Below are positions 34,560-46,134 of a DNA stretch of 64,000 nt, one piece after another. Source of the stretch: Hyphodiscus hymeniophilus (lineage: Eukaryota; Ascomycota; Leotiomycetes; Helotiales; Hyphodiscaceae). A program made the translations under genes and the position numbers. Within the stretch, counting starts at the first letter, position 1. The number at the start of each line of letters is the position of its first letter. The stretch lies in NCBI GenBank assembly GCA_016508695.1, contig VNKQ01000011.1, positions 186,001 through 250,000 of the forward strand, read 5' to 3'. The notes beneath the pieces were generated by a model. It did no database searches, had not been told where the DNA came from, and worked only from the letters and a program-made list of their open reading frames with translations.

Positions 34560-36860
34560 GTATATAACTTTTATAGGAATTAACTTAAAAGTAGTTTTTA
34601 TAAAGGCTTATTACTTAATTAGTATTATAGAATAATATTACGGCCTATTATATAAAGCTTACTAGATTATTACTAATAAAATTCCTAGAATTAATAAAGA
34701 ATAAGCCCTATAAATAGCTTTTAAGGCAATTAATAATTTAGCCGGCCCTAATAAGATTATACTAATACTATTAGTTTATAATACCTTCTTACGATTTGTT
34801 AAGAATAACCCTCTCTTTATAATAATTACTTAACGCGCGAATACCCTTAAAAAGGTAATAGTAAAGTTATAAACTATTTGGGCAAAGAATCAAGTTAATA
34901 TTACTTTAAATACTTATAATAAACTAAGTATAATAAGTATTTATTCTCTTAAGCTCGATTTTAATATATTAGTATAATAAGAAGAGAATAATAACTAAGT
35001 AAATAGTTAGGAAAGACTATATAAACTAGTACGAATAAAAGGGGAATCTTACGTCTTATTACTCCCTTATAATAATTTTACCTTTCGATTAATAAGTATA
35101 AAACCTTACTTTATTAGGAATTATAAAATTAATAAAAAACTATTAACTTAAGAATTACCTCTCTTAAAACTACTAGTTAATTAACTATTTTATTAAAGAA
35201 GACCTCTAAATAAAAACCCTAATAAAGGTTATTATACCGATATTTTTATATTCTTAATAGAATAATAATTTACTAAATTAAGATAGGCTAAAATCGATAG
35301 CTTACTAGTAAAAGGAGTCTTTAAGACTACTAAATCGATCGATATTCCCCCTAATACTCGTATATTTAATTATTAATTTGTTAATAAAGTAAAAAATAAG
35401 AGAACTACTAAGGAAATAAAGAAATTAAAACTAATAGTTTAAGCCTATAATAATAATAAGAAGTTAACTATATTAACTTAGTCCCTAATAATTTAACGGG
35501 TTAGCTAGAGACTAATTATTTACCTTATAGTAATAAAATTAAATAATAAAAACTTTTATTTATATAATATCTCTTAAGCCTATATATAATTAACTAGTAA
35601 GTTAAATTAAGCCTTTTATATTAAACTACCTTTAAAACTTATTAATTAATTATAATTACAAAAAGGGGACTTACTTCGAGTTGTTAAGCTACTTTATAAT
35701 ATCTCTAAGTTTAGAAATTACTAATTTAATACTTACTACTCTTATTATATTATTAAGCTAGGAATAAAATAGTCTACTTATAACCCTTACTTATTATTTA
35801 AGAATATAGAATCCTTTAGTCTAGTAGGTTTATAAACTAATAATACTCTCTTCTTAGTAGACTCTAAATTCGCTAAAATAAAAAAGACTAAACTATAAAA
35901 AGCTAGTTTCTTAGTAAAGGTATATAAATAGTTAAAAGAAGGTATTTCCCTTAAATTTAATAGTAGTATTATTAAATTAAATAATAATAAGATCTCCTTA
36001 ACGTAAGAAAAGTAATATAATAACCTTATACTAATTACTAAGGAACTTATAATTTCTATTAGCTTTAAAGGTATAGTTTGGAGAAACCTAACTACTAAAG
36101 ACTAATATATTATATAGCAAGTTTATAATGCTTATATTGCCTCCGTCTATTAACTAAAAGCTACTTATAACCTCTTTATAGCTATATAATTAACTAATTT
36201 TAACGATAAAAGTATTAAGAAGCTTAATAAACGAATTAATTAATAGAAAGAAAATGCCTTTAAAAGTATTAACTTTGTTAAACTCGACTATAAGACCTTA
36301 TAACTACTTATATTTATAAATACTTTATTTGCTAATAATAAAGACTTTTCTAGTTAAATAAGCTATGTCTTAGTACTCGCTAATAAGAAAGAAAAGGTAA
36401 ATATCTTATATTAGTTGTTAATTAAGTATAAGAGAGTTACTCGAAGCGTTTTAGCGTTAGAACTATATATAATTACTTATAGCTTTAATATTATAATCGC
36501 GATTAAGACTATTATTAATAAGGTCTTAAGAATTAACTTACTAATAGTTTTTTATATTAATTCTCAATTGTTATACGATTATATTATTAAACTAAGAACT
36601 ACGTAAGAAAAGAGACTTATAATTAACGTTATATGTTTATAATAAGCCTATAAATAACGAGAGATTATAAAAGTTAAGTAAATTAATAAAAACTCTAACT
36701 TAGCTAATTTTATAACGAAAAACAAACTTATAACCTCCTTAAAGCGACTAATCGATACGAATACTATCGAATTATAAGTAATAGAGTAAGTTAAGAGAAC
36801 TAGTAATAAGAAGGAGCTTAATACTATAGAGTTAAAGTTATAATATTAAGAATTATAGTA
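34560..36860 (+). pseudogene. Decayed copia pol: integrase tail, reverse transcriptase, RNase H
   Basis: Despite many stops, translated fragments remain recognisable on plus. At about 34721-34920 the post-integrase block keeps the order AGP..., then TQRANTLKK (reading through a stop). At about 35821-35880 a reverse-transcriptase segment still follows the G-L-Q-x-D-D-T-L-F-L pattern. At 36415-36606 a 63-codon open frame covers the RNase H core (KRVTRSVLALELY). These fragments, in this order and immediately upstream of the 3' LTR, define a copia rather than gypsy layout. Only short key residues are given because the coding sequence is destroyed. Confidence 0.75.
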
Positions 36861-37206
36861 TAATACTTAAGGAATTATAATAGTAATATTCCGATATATT
36901 AACCTTAAATATATTATAATTACTACTTGTAATACGTTAATTACGTTATTATTATATATGATTAGTTTCTTTATTATTTATTAACTACCTTTAGACCTTT
37001 AATAAATACTAATTCTATAGCAAAACTAACTACTTAGCTAGTACTTATACGCTAGACTAATTAAGAGACGAATTTATTAGCGATAAAGGATATCGTTCTC
37101 TTATACAAATCGAATACTTATAGATAAAGGGATAGATAAAATTTGCGATAGAATTAATAGAAAATAGATTGTTTTTAAGAGTTTTACTATTCTAAAGAGC
37201 CCCTAG

Positions 37207-37379
37207 TATTAGAATATACGTGATATACGTAATATATCTAGCCTAATTAGGTAGTTATATAATTATCGCAGAACCTTAGGTTCGCGATTCTTATAATACC
37301 AAAAAGAATTAGACACTATTAACACCTATTACTATACTACCCATTGCGTGGCACGGTAATAATAGTTGGTGGATCGACA
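37207..37379 (+). repeat. 3' LTR of the copia element
   Basis: Same length as the 5' LTR, with 28 differences, all transitions and no indels. It begins TATTAGAATA (mutated from TGTTGG) and ends GATCGACA. AGAAC follows at 37380-37384. Confidence 0.95.
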
Positions 37380-37533
37380 AGAACTTTTGAAAGTTGTCCA
37401 TAGTTCCGGCCGGTAGTTTCCGGGCCCTCTATACACTGGCACTGGATTGACAACTCGGACCGAATTACACCAATCCATGCGTAAGTGTCCGTCAAACAAC
37501 ACAAACTTTTGATCTGACGGCTCCAAAGAAGTG
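37380..37533 (-). pseudogene. Prenylcysteine lyase-like remnant, part upstream of the transposon
   Basis: Minus strand. An open stretch reading SDQKFVLFDGHLRMDWCNSV and then RPELWTTFKSS meets the element at the duplicated AGAAC. Removing the element and one AGAAC copy joins it in the same codon phase to SISQGHTIMRDEM on the other side (31357 and below). An in-frame TGA lies just upstream, near 37541. The N-terminal FAD-binding GxGxxG region of the family was not found in the following 550 bp, so the gene is also 5' truncated or was already decayed. Confidence 0.55.
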
Positions 37534-38080
37534 CAATGTCACAACGGGCAAGACGGACAAAGAGACCCCTGAATTACGAGCAACAGATCAGGATGTCATC
37601 GGGCGTGAATGTTCAAGGAACCTCCAAGCCTGAGGAGAGGTGGAGGTTCGAAGCTTTTGGCGACGTACCGGGTAATGGATTATGAATGAAATGGAGTGGT
37701 GATTTGGTATCCAAGATATGAAGCAAGAGATAGAATGGGCAACGAGGAAATGCCAGTCAGTGCATGGGCTGGTCAGGAGTAGTCCAAATGTACAATTAGC
37801 CCTTTATTAGAGGACTCAAGCCCTGCTGAGAATCTAACATCCCGGCCCTTGTCGCCGATAAGAATGCAGTATCATGATTCAGTCAACCCTCTAGATTCAA
37901 TGTAATGTGATGGTATACTCTTCATGCAGAATGGTTGATACCTTAGATATCCAGTGATCACGTGAAATCTCGGAGCGGCAAAATGACAAGGATAATCTTC
38001 CCCCCACCACCAAAAATCGCGAAATTCAACCATCTCGAATTTTGAAACCCCCCGCAACAAAACACCACATTGTCGCAATC
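37534..38080. other. eIF3d promoter region
   Basis: No gene seen. TCACGTGA lies at 37958-37965, about 115 bp before the eIF3d start codon. Confidence 0.5.
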
Positions 38081-39993
38081 ATGGCACCGATATCTCTGTC
38101 AGATATTATTTCGGCGCTTCCTTCAGGAGACTCATGGGGGCCCCCGACGTCAACCGAAACAACTCTCCATGGCGTTCCCTACGCACCATACTCGAAAGGC
38201 GACAAATTGGGTCGAATGGCCGACTGGACCACAGAGGGCAAGGATGGAAGAGATGGTAGAGGTGGGAGACAACAATACAACCGCAACTATAGAGGTCCGA
38301 TCTCATGCCTCCTATTTATCTGCCATATATCTGCACCTTAACTCTGCTTTGTATTTGCACTGCTGGGAGTGCAGAAACTGACTTTGTTCATAGATCAGCA
38401 AGTCTACGGCGCAGGAACCTCCTCGCTATTCGCCGTCCAACTCGCTGAAGATGAGAGCACCTTCTCTGTTGTGAGCAATACCCGCGATTCCACGAAGACC
38501 CGATTCGGTGGCCGGGGAACCTTCACTCGTGGCCGAGGTCAGCGCGGTCGAGGAACTGATACTAGAGGTGGCCGAGGAGGACAGTTTCAGCGCGTTGGAG
38601 GACGAGGTGGTCAACAAGGCTACAACAACTATGATGCCCGTGGAGGTCGTGGCGGGGCTCGAGGCGGACGACGATTCGGCTGGAAAGACTACGACAAGCC
38701 GCAGCGCAATCGCGATGCATCTGTTAATATCAAGCCTGACTGGAAGATGCTGGAGGAGATTGATTTCAATCGTCTGGCCAAGCTGAATTTGGATACTGAT
38801 GATGGAGAGGACATCGATTCTTACGGATTCCTTCACTACTATGATCGATCTTTCGACAAGGCGCCGGTCAAGACCACAGAGCGGAAATTGACCGTCGTTG
38901 ATCGGGCGGCGTATAATGTCACTACATCTTCCGATCCCGTCATCCAGGAGTTGGCTGAGAAGGATGAGGCTACGATCTTCGCTACGGATAGCATTCTGTC
39001 GATGCTGATGTGCTCCCCGAGATCTGTGTATCCTTGGGACATTGTCATTATTCGCCAAGGCAACAAAGTTTTCCTCGACAAGCGCGACAATGCGACTCTG
39101 GATATGGTCACCGTCAATGAGAATGCAGCTGATGCACCGATGGACGCTTCTGAGGGGTCGAAGGACGCCATCAACCAACCCAGCGCCCTGGCCGAAGAAG
39201 CTACATATATCAATCACAACTTTGCAAACCAAGTCATGATTGAGAGCGAGAATCAAAAAGTCGAAATGACACACGAGAATCCATTCTACAACCCATCCGA
39301 GGAAACCGAAGCCCTGGCTTCTAAAGCTTACAAATACCGCCGTTTCGATCTTTCGCTTAACGACGAAGATCCAGTCCACTTGATCGTCAGAACAGAGATT
39401 GATGCCGTGCAGAAGAATGCCATTTCTGGCGAGGATCAATTCTTGACCGTCAAGGCGCTCAATGAATTCGATCACAAGGCACAAGGAAGCGGTGGAGCTC
39501 TTGATTGGAGAACAAAGCTTGTCAGCCAACGTGGTGCTGTTGTGGCTACAGAGATGAAGAACAACAGCTGCAAGCTGGCGAGGTGGACTGTGCAGAGTAT
39601 CATGGCCAAGGCTGATGTTATGAAGCTTGGGTAAGTTCTTCTTCTATTCTTTGCCTCTTCTTATCTTCCCTACCACATAGATCTAAAAGTTAGTACTTAC
39701 ACATGAATAGATTCGTCTCTCGCGCAAACCCAAAGACCAACGATCGCCATGTCATCCTCGGCGTTGTCGGCTGGAAGCCCCGCGATTTCGCACAGCAGAT
39801 GAACCTTCAGCTCTCCAATGGCTGGGGTATCGTCCGCACGATCGCCGACATGTGCTTAAAGCGTGAGGAAGGCAAGTATGTGCTTGTCAAGGACCCGAAC
39901 AAGCAGATCTTGAGACTTTACCAAGTGCCCGCCGAAAGCTTCGAGGATGACGGCGAGGAGATCGTTGAGGAAGTCGAGGAGACTGAGGAGTAG
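38081..39993 (+). CDS. eIF3d: Translation initiation factor eIF3 subunit d
   Basis: Exons 38081-38294, 38394-39630 and 39711-39993, giving 577 residues. eIF3d is the cap-contacting subunit of eIF3 in the 43S preinitiation complex. Family blocks are MAPISLSDIISALPSGDSWG (N-terminus), WKMLEEIDFNRLAKLNLD, DRAAYNVTTSSDPVIQELAE, FATDSILSMLMCSPRSVYPW, NPFYNPSEETEALASKAYKY and VGWKPRDFAQQMNLQLSNGW. An RGG-rich RNA-binding tract at about 111-165 follows residue 71, and the C-terminus is acidic (EEIVEEVEETEE), both typical of fungal eIF3d. Intron borders GTCCGA/CATAG and GTAAGT/AATAG keep the frame. A housekeeping gene placed directly beyond the transposon, separated by about 0.55 kb. Confidence 0.96.
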
Positions 39994-40946
39994 CTTGTTT
40001 CTTAGATGACACATTGGAGGGGGAATGTAGGGTTGAGGAACTCCGACTGTGGGATTGAAACTGACCCAATTTGGGTCCAGACTCTGGAGTTTCACGCATG
40101 CATAGCTGGACGGTCTACAATCAAAAGCCCTTCCTTACAAAAGCCCTTTCCATGTCCATCTTCATTTCTCAAACAGTCCCGCCTTGTCAAATTGTCCACG
40201 TGTCCACACCACGGAGACAAACACACCTCCCATTTACTTACCAGCTTGACGAATAGGCATATATCGAACATGAACTAGAATCACGCGTATCTAACTTTAA
40301 GTCGATACCTCGATAACTCGATGACTCAATAACTCAATAACTCAATACCTCAACAACTCAACAACTCAACAACTCAACCCCTCGAAAACCATCAGCAGCA
40401 TCACAGCTCCCTCCATCCATCCCCTCACCACCGAACCAGAGGATTCCGACCATTTCCTATCCTCGAGATACAAAGCTGCTCTATCTCTAACCCCGTCAAG
40501 CTGAGCTGGCCCTCGGAGAAAAACCTCTCCTGTATAGGATATAAACCTCCCGCAGATTTCATCCTCGGCTCCTACGTAAGGGGAGTTCCAAGGACCGGTT
40601 TCCTTTGAAGGGTTGTCGTGGTTTACGGCTACGTGGCTAGTCTACGTTCGCACGTGCGTACGCTTACTCGAGTGAGGCTGACCCGGGATAAGTTATATGG
40701 AGGTTAGTGTCACGTAGAATGTCAGGGTGGTAACGTCAGTGTTGGGGTGGTTTGACAATGGGCTGTTGACTTTGATCATCCCTGCATTCAAAACCTGATA
40801 TCGAAATATCTCCTACGTTCCCAAAGCCTGAATATGTATAGAGGAAAGAATACCATAACTCGTGAAATTCGTAAAAGACTCTTTTCCAACCTAGACTACC
40901 CTTGTTACCCACCGCCATCACTGACTTTGTCAAGACTCTGCCTTTG
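39994..40946. other. Convergent intergenic region with a simple repeat
   Basis: Lies between the 3' ends of eIF3d (plus) and the bZIP gene (minus). Contains the AACTCA-type repeat annotated separately. No gene. Confidence 0.5.
40309..40386. repeat. Imperfect ACTCAATA/ACTCAACA tandem repeat
   Basis: About eight consecutive units of 9 bp with the core AACTCAA(T/C)A, for example ataactcaataactcaata, then caacaactcaacaactcaac. A minisatellite of the kind that arises by slippage. Confidence 0.8.
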
Positions 40947-42342
40947 TCATCCGTTTTCGGTGAGGCCGGGCTTGTGATAGAATACACCTTCAAGCGCATC
41001 TCGTACCTCGAACTCCTCCAACACTGCGCCGAAGCTATCCTTGTAAGCTCTAGTCAACCGAGCAGGTCGTAAAACTTACCCGTAGCATCTGACCTTTGCG
41101 ACTAATTCTTGGCTCATCTTTTCGAAGTCCTCATTTCGAAGCTCGGAGAATCGTGGATGACCTAAAACCATTCCCCACGCCACTAGGATATGGTTAGTAC
41201 TGTTTGACATCTGGATAAGTAACAAGACTTAAGTCACAACTCACTAAACCGTCCAGCGTAGGAAAAGCTCCAAGGATATACGTACTGACGGGCGTAATTT
41301 CGCCATCAAGATTGAGCCGTTTGCTCAGGTCCAGCAAATTGGCGAGATCGCCTTTGGAAAGGTCCCAGGTCTTCGGAGCGGTCCCGTCAAGACGCGACGT
41401 ATGGCCGAACGGAACATCGGGATGGGTCTCGAGATTAGGCTCTGGAGGGCACGAAGCCATCAGCGCATGACCACATGGATCTCCCTCCGGCTCACTTGCA
41501 CGTTCGACGAGGAATTGCATGTGATCCATACATGGTCTCTCAAGTCTATCGCGCGCAATATGCCGTTAGCTATTGCGGGGGAGGCGACATGTACGCGATC
41601 GAAGGATTGGCGTACGTTAAAACGAAGTCAATGCCTGCTTGATCATAGTCCACCCCTTGTTGTAGCTGCTGTGACGCCATGTTTCGGCCGTGCATCGCGG
41701 GAGGTGATGTTCCTCGGAAGTTGGGAGCGGAGGAGAGAGGAGAGGGGCTGTAGCCGGCGGAACCAGGTGCATAGCTGCCGGAGATGCTACCGCTGGATGT
41801 GTATCCCATGCTTGGGTTTTGCGTGAGCTCATCGACACCACCTGTGCCGGTCCAAGGGATTCCATGCTGAGAGAGAAGTCGTTTCAATTGCTGGTTTTCT
41901 TCGGCGAGGCTCTCCTTGTCGCGTGTAACGGTGCTGAAACTCTCCTTCAATCGTAAAACTTCCTGTTCGAGGGCTTTGATGTACAGCTCTTTTCGTTCTC
42001 GATGGGTTCTGTACTACGTCAATTTCGACCGGGTTTTTTACTGCAAGACTTGCTTACCTCTGAGCCTGTCGGTTCAACTCTTGTCTCCTTGTAAGTGCCG
42101 GCTTGCTGTCTGGCTTCGGGCCTCTTCTCTTTGGTGTTTGCCCGTCGACTTTGCGAGGGTCAGCGAGTGCGATGTGACGAGGGACAAGCTGACTTACCAC
42201 GAGTAGACTTCTTCTCTGTCAGGGTCTTGAGGAAACCCAGACTCATGGAGAGAGGGCTCTTCGCACTGTCGGACTGGCCACTGCCGTACTGGCTCTCTCC
42301 TGGTCTGTTGCCATAGTGATCAATTGGGGATGCTGAAGACAT
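40947..42342 (-). CDS. bZIP transcription factor with conserved C-terminal domain
   Basis: Six exons on minus: 42198-42342, 42058-42148, 41616-42008, 41286-41545, 41080-41182 and 40947-41034, giving 359 residues. The basic region is RRQELNRQAQRTHRERKELY, fitting N-x2-A-Q-x3-R at N74-R82, which places it near the AP-1/Yap group. A leucine zipper follows (LEQEVLRLKESF...LAEENQQLKRLL). Downstream blocks DFVLTLERPCMDHMQFLVER, GHALMASCPP, then GEITPVMAWGMVLGHPRFSE and CYGFGAVLEEFEVRDALEG match a conserved fungal bZIP architecture. All five introns keep phase; the GTACGT donor at 41285 was preferred over a later one because it restores the conserved block. The ATG is at 42342. Target genes are unknown. 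Confidence 0.85.
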
Positions 42343-44628
42343 TGCGACGGATGTGGGTATGGGGATGATGCAGGGCTCGAAGGATTGAAGGATTCAATGT
42401 ATCCGTACCTGGGAGTGTCTCTGTTAGCCATGGTCGATGGTCAATGGTCGGTAGATGTGGAAGCCGGTGGCGGCAGTTGTGAGATCAACAACGGGCTGCA
42501 AATGAAAGGACCACGAGTACGAGTACGAAGGGATCTGAAGGATACCGTGGATAGATTGCATAACTTACCCAGATTGGGGGTGGATGGAAGTGGAAGTGGA
42601 AGTGGGACCGTCTCACGTCCTTCTACTCCTACGCGCTCCCAGTTGAGGCTGGGTGCGGTGGATGAGGTGAGGTGAGGTGAGGGTGAGGTGAAGTGAGGAT
42701 TGGGTTCGTGCGAGGATTGGAAGCGGCTCGCGGGGCAGTCGGGGCCGACTATTTGGAATCAAAGAGCCAGGGAGAGTCGGCGAGGCGAGGCGAGGGGTGA
42801 TGGTGGGCGCTCGGATCACTTGGTGCTCTGATCGCTCCCAGAGATCGCTAAGTGGACGAATGAGCCCCTTTTTCCCTTTTCCAAGAGTCTGGTGGTGGAG
42901 TGACGGTTGGGTGGTGGTTGGTGGTTGTTATGTGCGGGTGTCGGATATCGTATTTGGAGAGGATATGGAATAGGATGGGAAGTATGGGATCTGGAATATG
43001 GGATTTGGGAAATCCCTTATCGCGTGACACAGTGTATTTGAGATGAAAGTGTAGGGAAACTGTAGGAGATCTCTCGCTTTGCTTCCTTTGGACGAGTGGT
43101 AATGTGCGGTGAATGGTGGTGGGAAACAAGTGGATGGAAACATGTATTTACGGGAAGGGACTATACCGACTATTAAAGCAGTGGGTGCGCAACGAGCGAC
43201 ACGGGCGGGTCACGCTTTTCCCACCTTCGATCTTTTCGAGGTCTTTGATCCGGGGCTGTGCAAGCGAAGGGGCGTCGCTCACTGGGTCTTGGTTGAGGGC
43301 CAGTTGCGTGTTAGGCGAGAGGAGCAGAACCTGGATGAGGAAGCCATGAGGAGGGGAGCAGAACTAAGGTGAGTTACTCGAGTAGCTACAGTAGTAGTAG
43401 AGAGCAGAGGTTGGATGAATGGAGGAAGGGAGGAAGAGTGGAGGGAAGACGTGCAGAATGTGGGCAGTGAGGTAAGCAGGATAGAGTTGTGGTTGTCAGC
43501 GAAGCTTCTTTCTCTCCTCTTTTCTCCTCCATAATAAATAGATTGAGTGGTATACCTCCGTGGTCGAATAGGAGGCCTGCTTGGCCCATAGCGGGTGAGC
43601 ACCGTCACTTAGAGTAGGCTACTCAGTCAGAGTCTCCGAGATGCATCTCGGTCATTCTCCTGTACCTGGAGAATGATGGACCAAGACCACCACACCCACT
43701 GCGGCTGGTCGGATGCAGCCTTCCAACTCGCTTGTTCAGGAATCAGAGCATCCATTGCCGGATCGGGTCGTCAATACCCTGGTTATCACCCGCAAAACAC
43801 GAACCACCAATGCACCATTTAGAGAATATTCGATGGTTTCGAAACGTCGAAACGGCTAATGGGCTTGGCAGATGGAAGTTGGAAGTTGGAAGTTGGTGGC
43901 CACTAGGTACGGAGGGTAGAGCAAGACGAGGAGCCTCAACGCTTAACTCCACCTCTCTAATAACTGCTTACTGACCGACGGACTGTACCTACCTACCTAC
44001 CTACCTACCTTATCCGTACAGTACCTCCAGCCAGAAGTGAGGATGACTGACATGCTAACGAAAAGTGACATAAGCTCTAGCTATTAGACCCTCGCACTTT
44101 CTTCGGCGAGTCGGCGAGTTCAACTTCAACCTCCACCTCGGCCTCGGCCTCGGCGACTGCGCACTTGGTCGCTGTATTGGGAAGCATTGTTCCTCCTTGT
44201 TTCTGAATGCCTTCGTCGTTGAATGGAGAAGGTTGAAGTGAGGCGAGCAGACAGGAAAATGTAAAATAAGGTACAGTACAGTACCTTGCTTTCGTACCTG
44301 GGTACCTCAGATAGCTTCCAAAGGGTATTGGACCTGTCCTTAGTAAGCTACCACAATCCACAATGGCCGAGTAAAGGTCCCAGAGCAGTGGTTCCAGCCC
44401 TGGCCCCCCCATGCCCAAGAGGGCCGTGCTTTAAGGACTCGATTATCTGATAGATCTGAACTGCCACGTGTAGCACGTGCTACTGTCCCCTATCTACCGT
44501 CTGCAGAGAATACTGATTGTCCGGGCGGGAGGTACCTACCTACCTAGGTACTTTGCTTGCACAATCAGCTGATTTGTTGGAATCAAGGAAACAATATTCA
44601 CTAAGTCTCATGTTCCTTCACCTCTCTC
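42343..44628. other. Long intergenic region with simple repeats
   Basis: 2.3 kb, presumably with a long 5' leader for the bZIP gene and the promoter of the acyltransferase gene. Holds a GAGGT-rich tract at about 42663-42702, an ACCT tract at 43987-44010 and a GGTACCTACC cluster at 44272-44312 and 44531-44550. Many open frames of 60-113 codons occur on both strands because of compositional bias; none shows a domain. Confidence 0.45.
43987..44010. repeat. (ACCT)n microsatellite
   Basis: About six perfect ACCT units upstream of the acyltransferase gene. Related GGTA/TACC words recur up to 44550. Confidence 0.85.
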
Positions 44629-45619
44629 ATGTCGCTACTCTCCAACCTCCGCGGGACCCTGCTCGTCCTGCCATGGGCCCTTTCTCTCGTCTGCATGGAC
44701 CTGATCCTGTCCCTCCTCCTCCCACTCAGCTACTTTGCCCCCACTTGGGTCTACCACGCATCCTCCTTCATCGCGTTCACCAACTGGTCCTGGATCCAAC
44801 GCATCTTCGAGGTCTTCAACAGCGCCGTCATCACCACCTCCGGCGATGAGCTGCCGCACGAAGAATCCGCCATCATCATCGCGAACCATGTCTCGTGGAC
44901 CGATTTCTACATGATCCAAGCCCTGGCCATCCGCGCAGGCATGCTGGGCAGGTGTAGATGGTTCTCCAAGATCGAGTTGCGCTGGGTGCCCTTGCTAGGG
45001 TGGGGGATCTGGGCAATGGGCATGCCCATGGTGAGTAGGAAGTGGATGAGGGATGAGAAGGAGCTGGCTCGGGTATTCCATGGAATTGTGGTGAAGAAAT
45101 GGCCAACTTGTACATTTCTCAAGTCTGCTGCACGCTGGCACCCAAGACGGGGACGACGGTGCTGACTATATTACAGGGCTCATCAGTTTTAGTGAAGCCA
45201 CTCGATTCACTCCCAAGAAATATGAGGAGACGAAGATATGGTGCAAGGAGAACGATCGACCAATCCCCAAGCATCTCCTATACCCACGGACCAAGGGATT
45301 CGTAACAACCGTTCAACATCTCCGCGCTGCAAAGCATATGAAGGCCGTTTACGACATCACAATCGCCTACGGACACCACAACAGATTCCATGAAGCTCCA
45401 ACGATATGGGAGTCGTTGAGCTGTCGAGATCTGAGTGGAAGTGGAGGATACAAGTTCCATGTTGATTTCAAGAGGATACCGCTCGAGACTCTGCCCGAGA
45501 ATGATGCGGCACTGGCCAAGTGGTTGGAGAAGAGGTGGATTGAGAAGGGCGAATATCTCGAGGCAAAAAGAGAGGAGTGGGCAAGGGAAGGAAGTTTAAC
45601 ACAGCCAATAAAGGCATGA
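44629..45619 (+). CDS. PlsC-type lysophospholipid acyltransferase
   Basis: Exons 44629-45109 and 45177-45619, giving 307 residues. The intron has GTACAT/TTACAG borders and a GCTGAC branch point, phase 1. These membrane-bound enzymes transfer acyl groups to lysophosphatidic acid or lysophospholipids. Block I is IANHVSWTDFYM with H87 and D92 (HX4D). Block II lies around WFSKIELRWVPLLGWGIWAM. Block III reads FSEATRF, the FPEGTR-type site in the LCLAT1/AGPAT3-5 and yeast Cst26 branch, and PRTKGF follows as block IV. Two hydrophobic segments at about 8-36 anchor it, probably in the ER. The C-terminus is soluble and charged. The exact lipid substrate cannot be told. Confidence 0.88.
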
Positions 45620-46134
45620 GATCAACAGTTGATCTCCTGCCAATAGCTGCGGCATCGAGATGCACGCACGACTATCTGAATGTTGGTGGCGGTGTGTAGA
45701 GGTCGAAGCCAGAACCCCCTCTCGGCCCCCATCTCACCCTCTTGCATTCCTGGAATCATTTTGCCATCTCCATTTCGAGCTTTGAACAAAGCCGATGAAA
45801 ACGCCTAGGAACGTGGTGCGAGCACGCTTCTTTATTCTCTCGGCACAACATTCCATGCCAATCCACATTGGTTACTTTTACGCAACATGAACTCAACGAA
45901 CAAAGAAATCATGCACAGGTAATCAGGCGTCCACGTGCGAAGTGAGAGACCCTCAACTTTCGATCCCGGATAGCTTTATCAAACTATTGAGAAACAAAGC
46001 ATCAAATCCTGCTCCCCAAATCATAAGAACCCCGTTCCCACCCAGATGTTCAATCCCAGGATTTCGATCACACAATCACACCTCATGAGCACCATCCATA
46101 ACTCCAAAACAAAATAAGAAAACGCCCCTCCGGC
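45620..46134. other. Intergenic region
   Basis: Nothing beyond untranslated flanks recognised. Confidence 0.5.

Larger units (their letters stand above)
31358..37379 (+). mobile_element. Ty1/copia LTR retrotransposon, complete in structure, RIP-inactivated
   Basis: A 6022-bp element with two 173-bp LTRs (31358-31530, 37207-37379) and a 5-bp target duplication AGAAC on both sides (31353-31357, 37380-37384). Domain order and the position of the RNase H remnant just before the 3' LTR place it in the copia class, plus orientation. The whole interior is extremely AT-rich, dominated by TA and full of TAA/TAG stops, as expected from CpA-to-TpA conversion by RIP. No intact frame over about 90 codons remains, so it cannot encode its own proteins. 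A primer-binding site and polypurine tract could not be read with confidence because of the mutations. It sits inside the prenylcysteine-lyase-like remnant. Confidence 0.93.

Noticed and set aside
38426..39529. 367-codon minus frame opposite eIF3d
   Set aside because: Antisense shadow of a strongly conserved coding exon.
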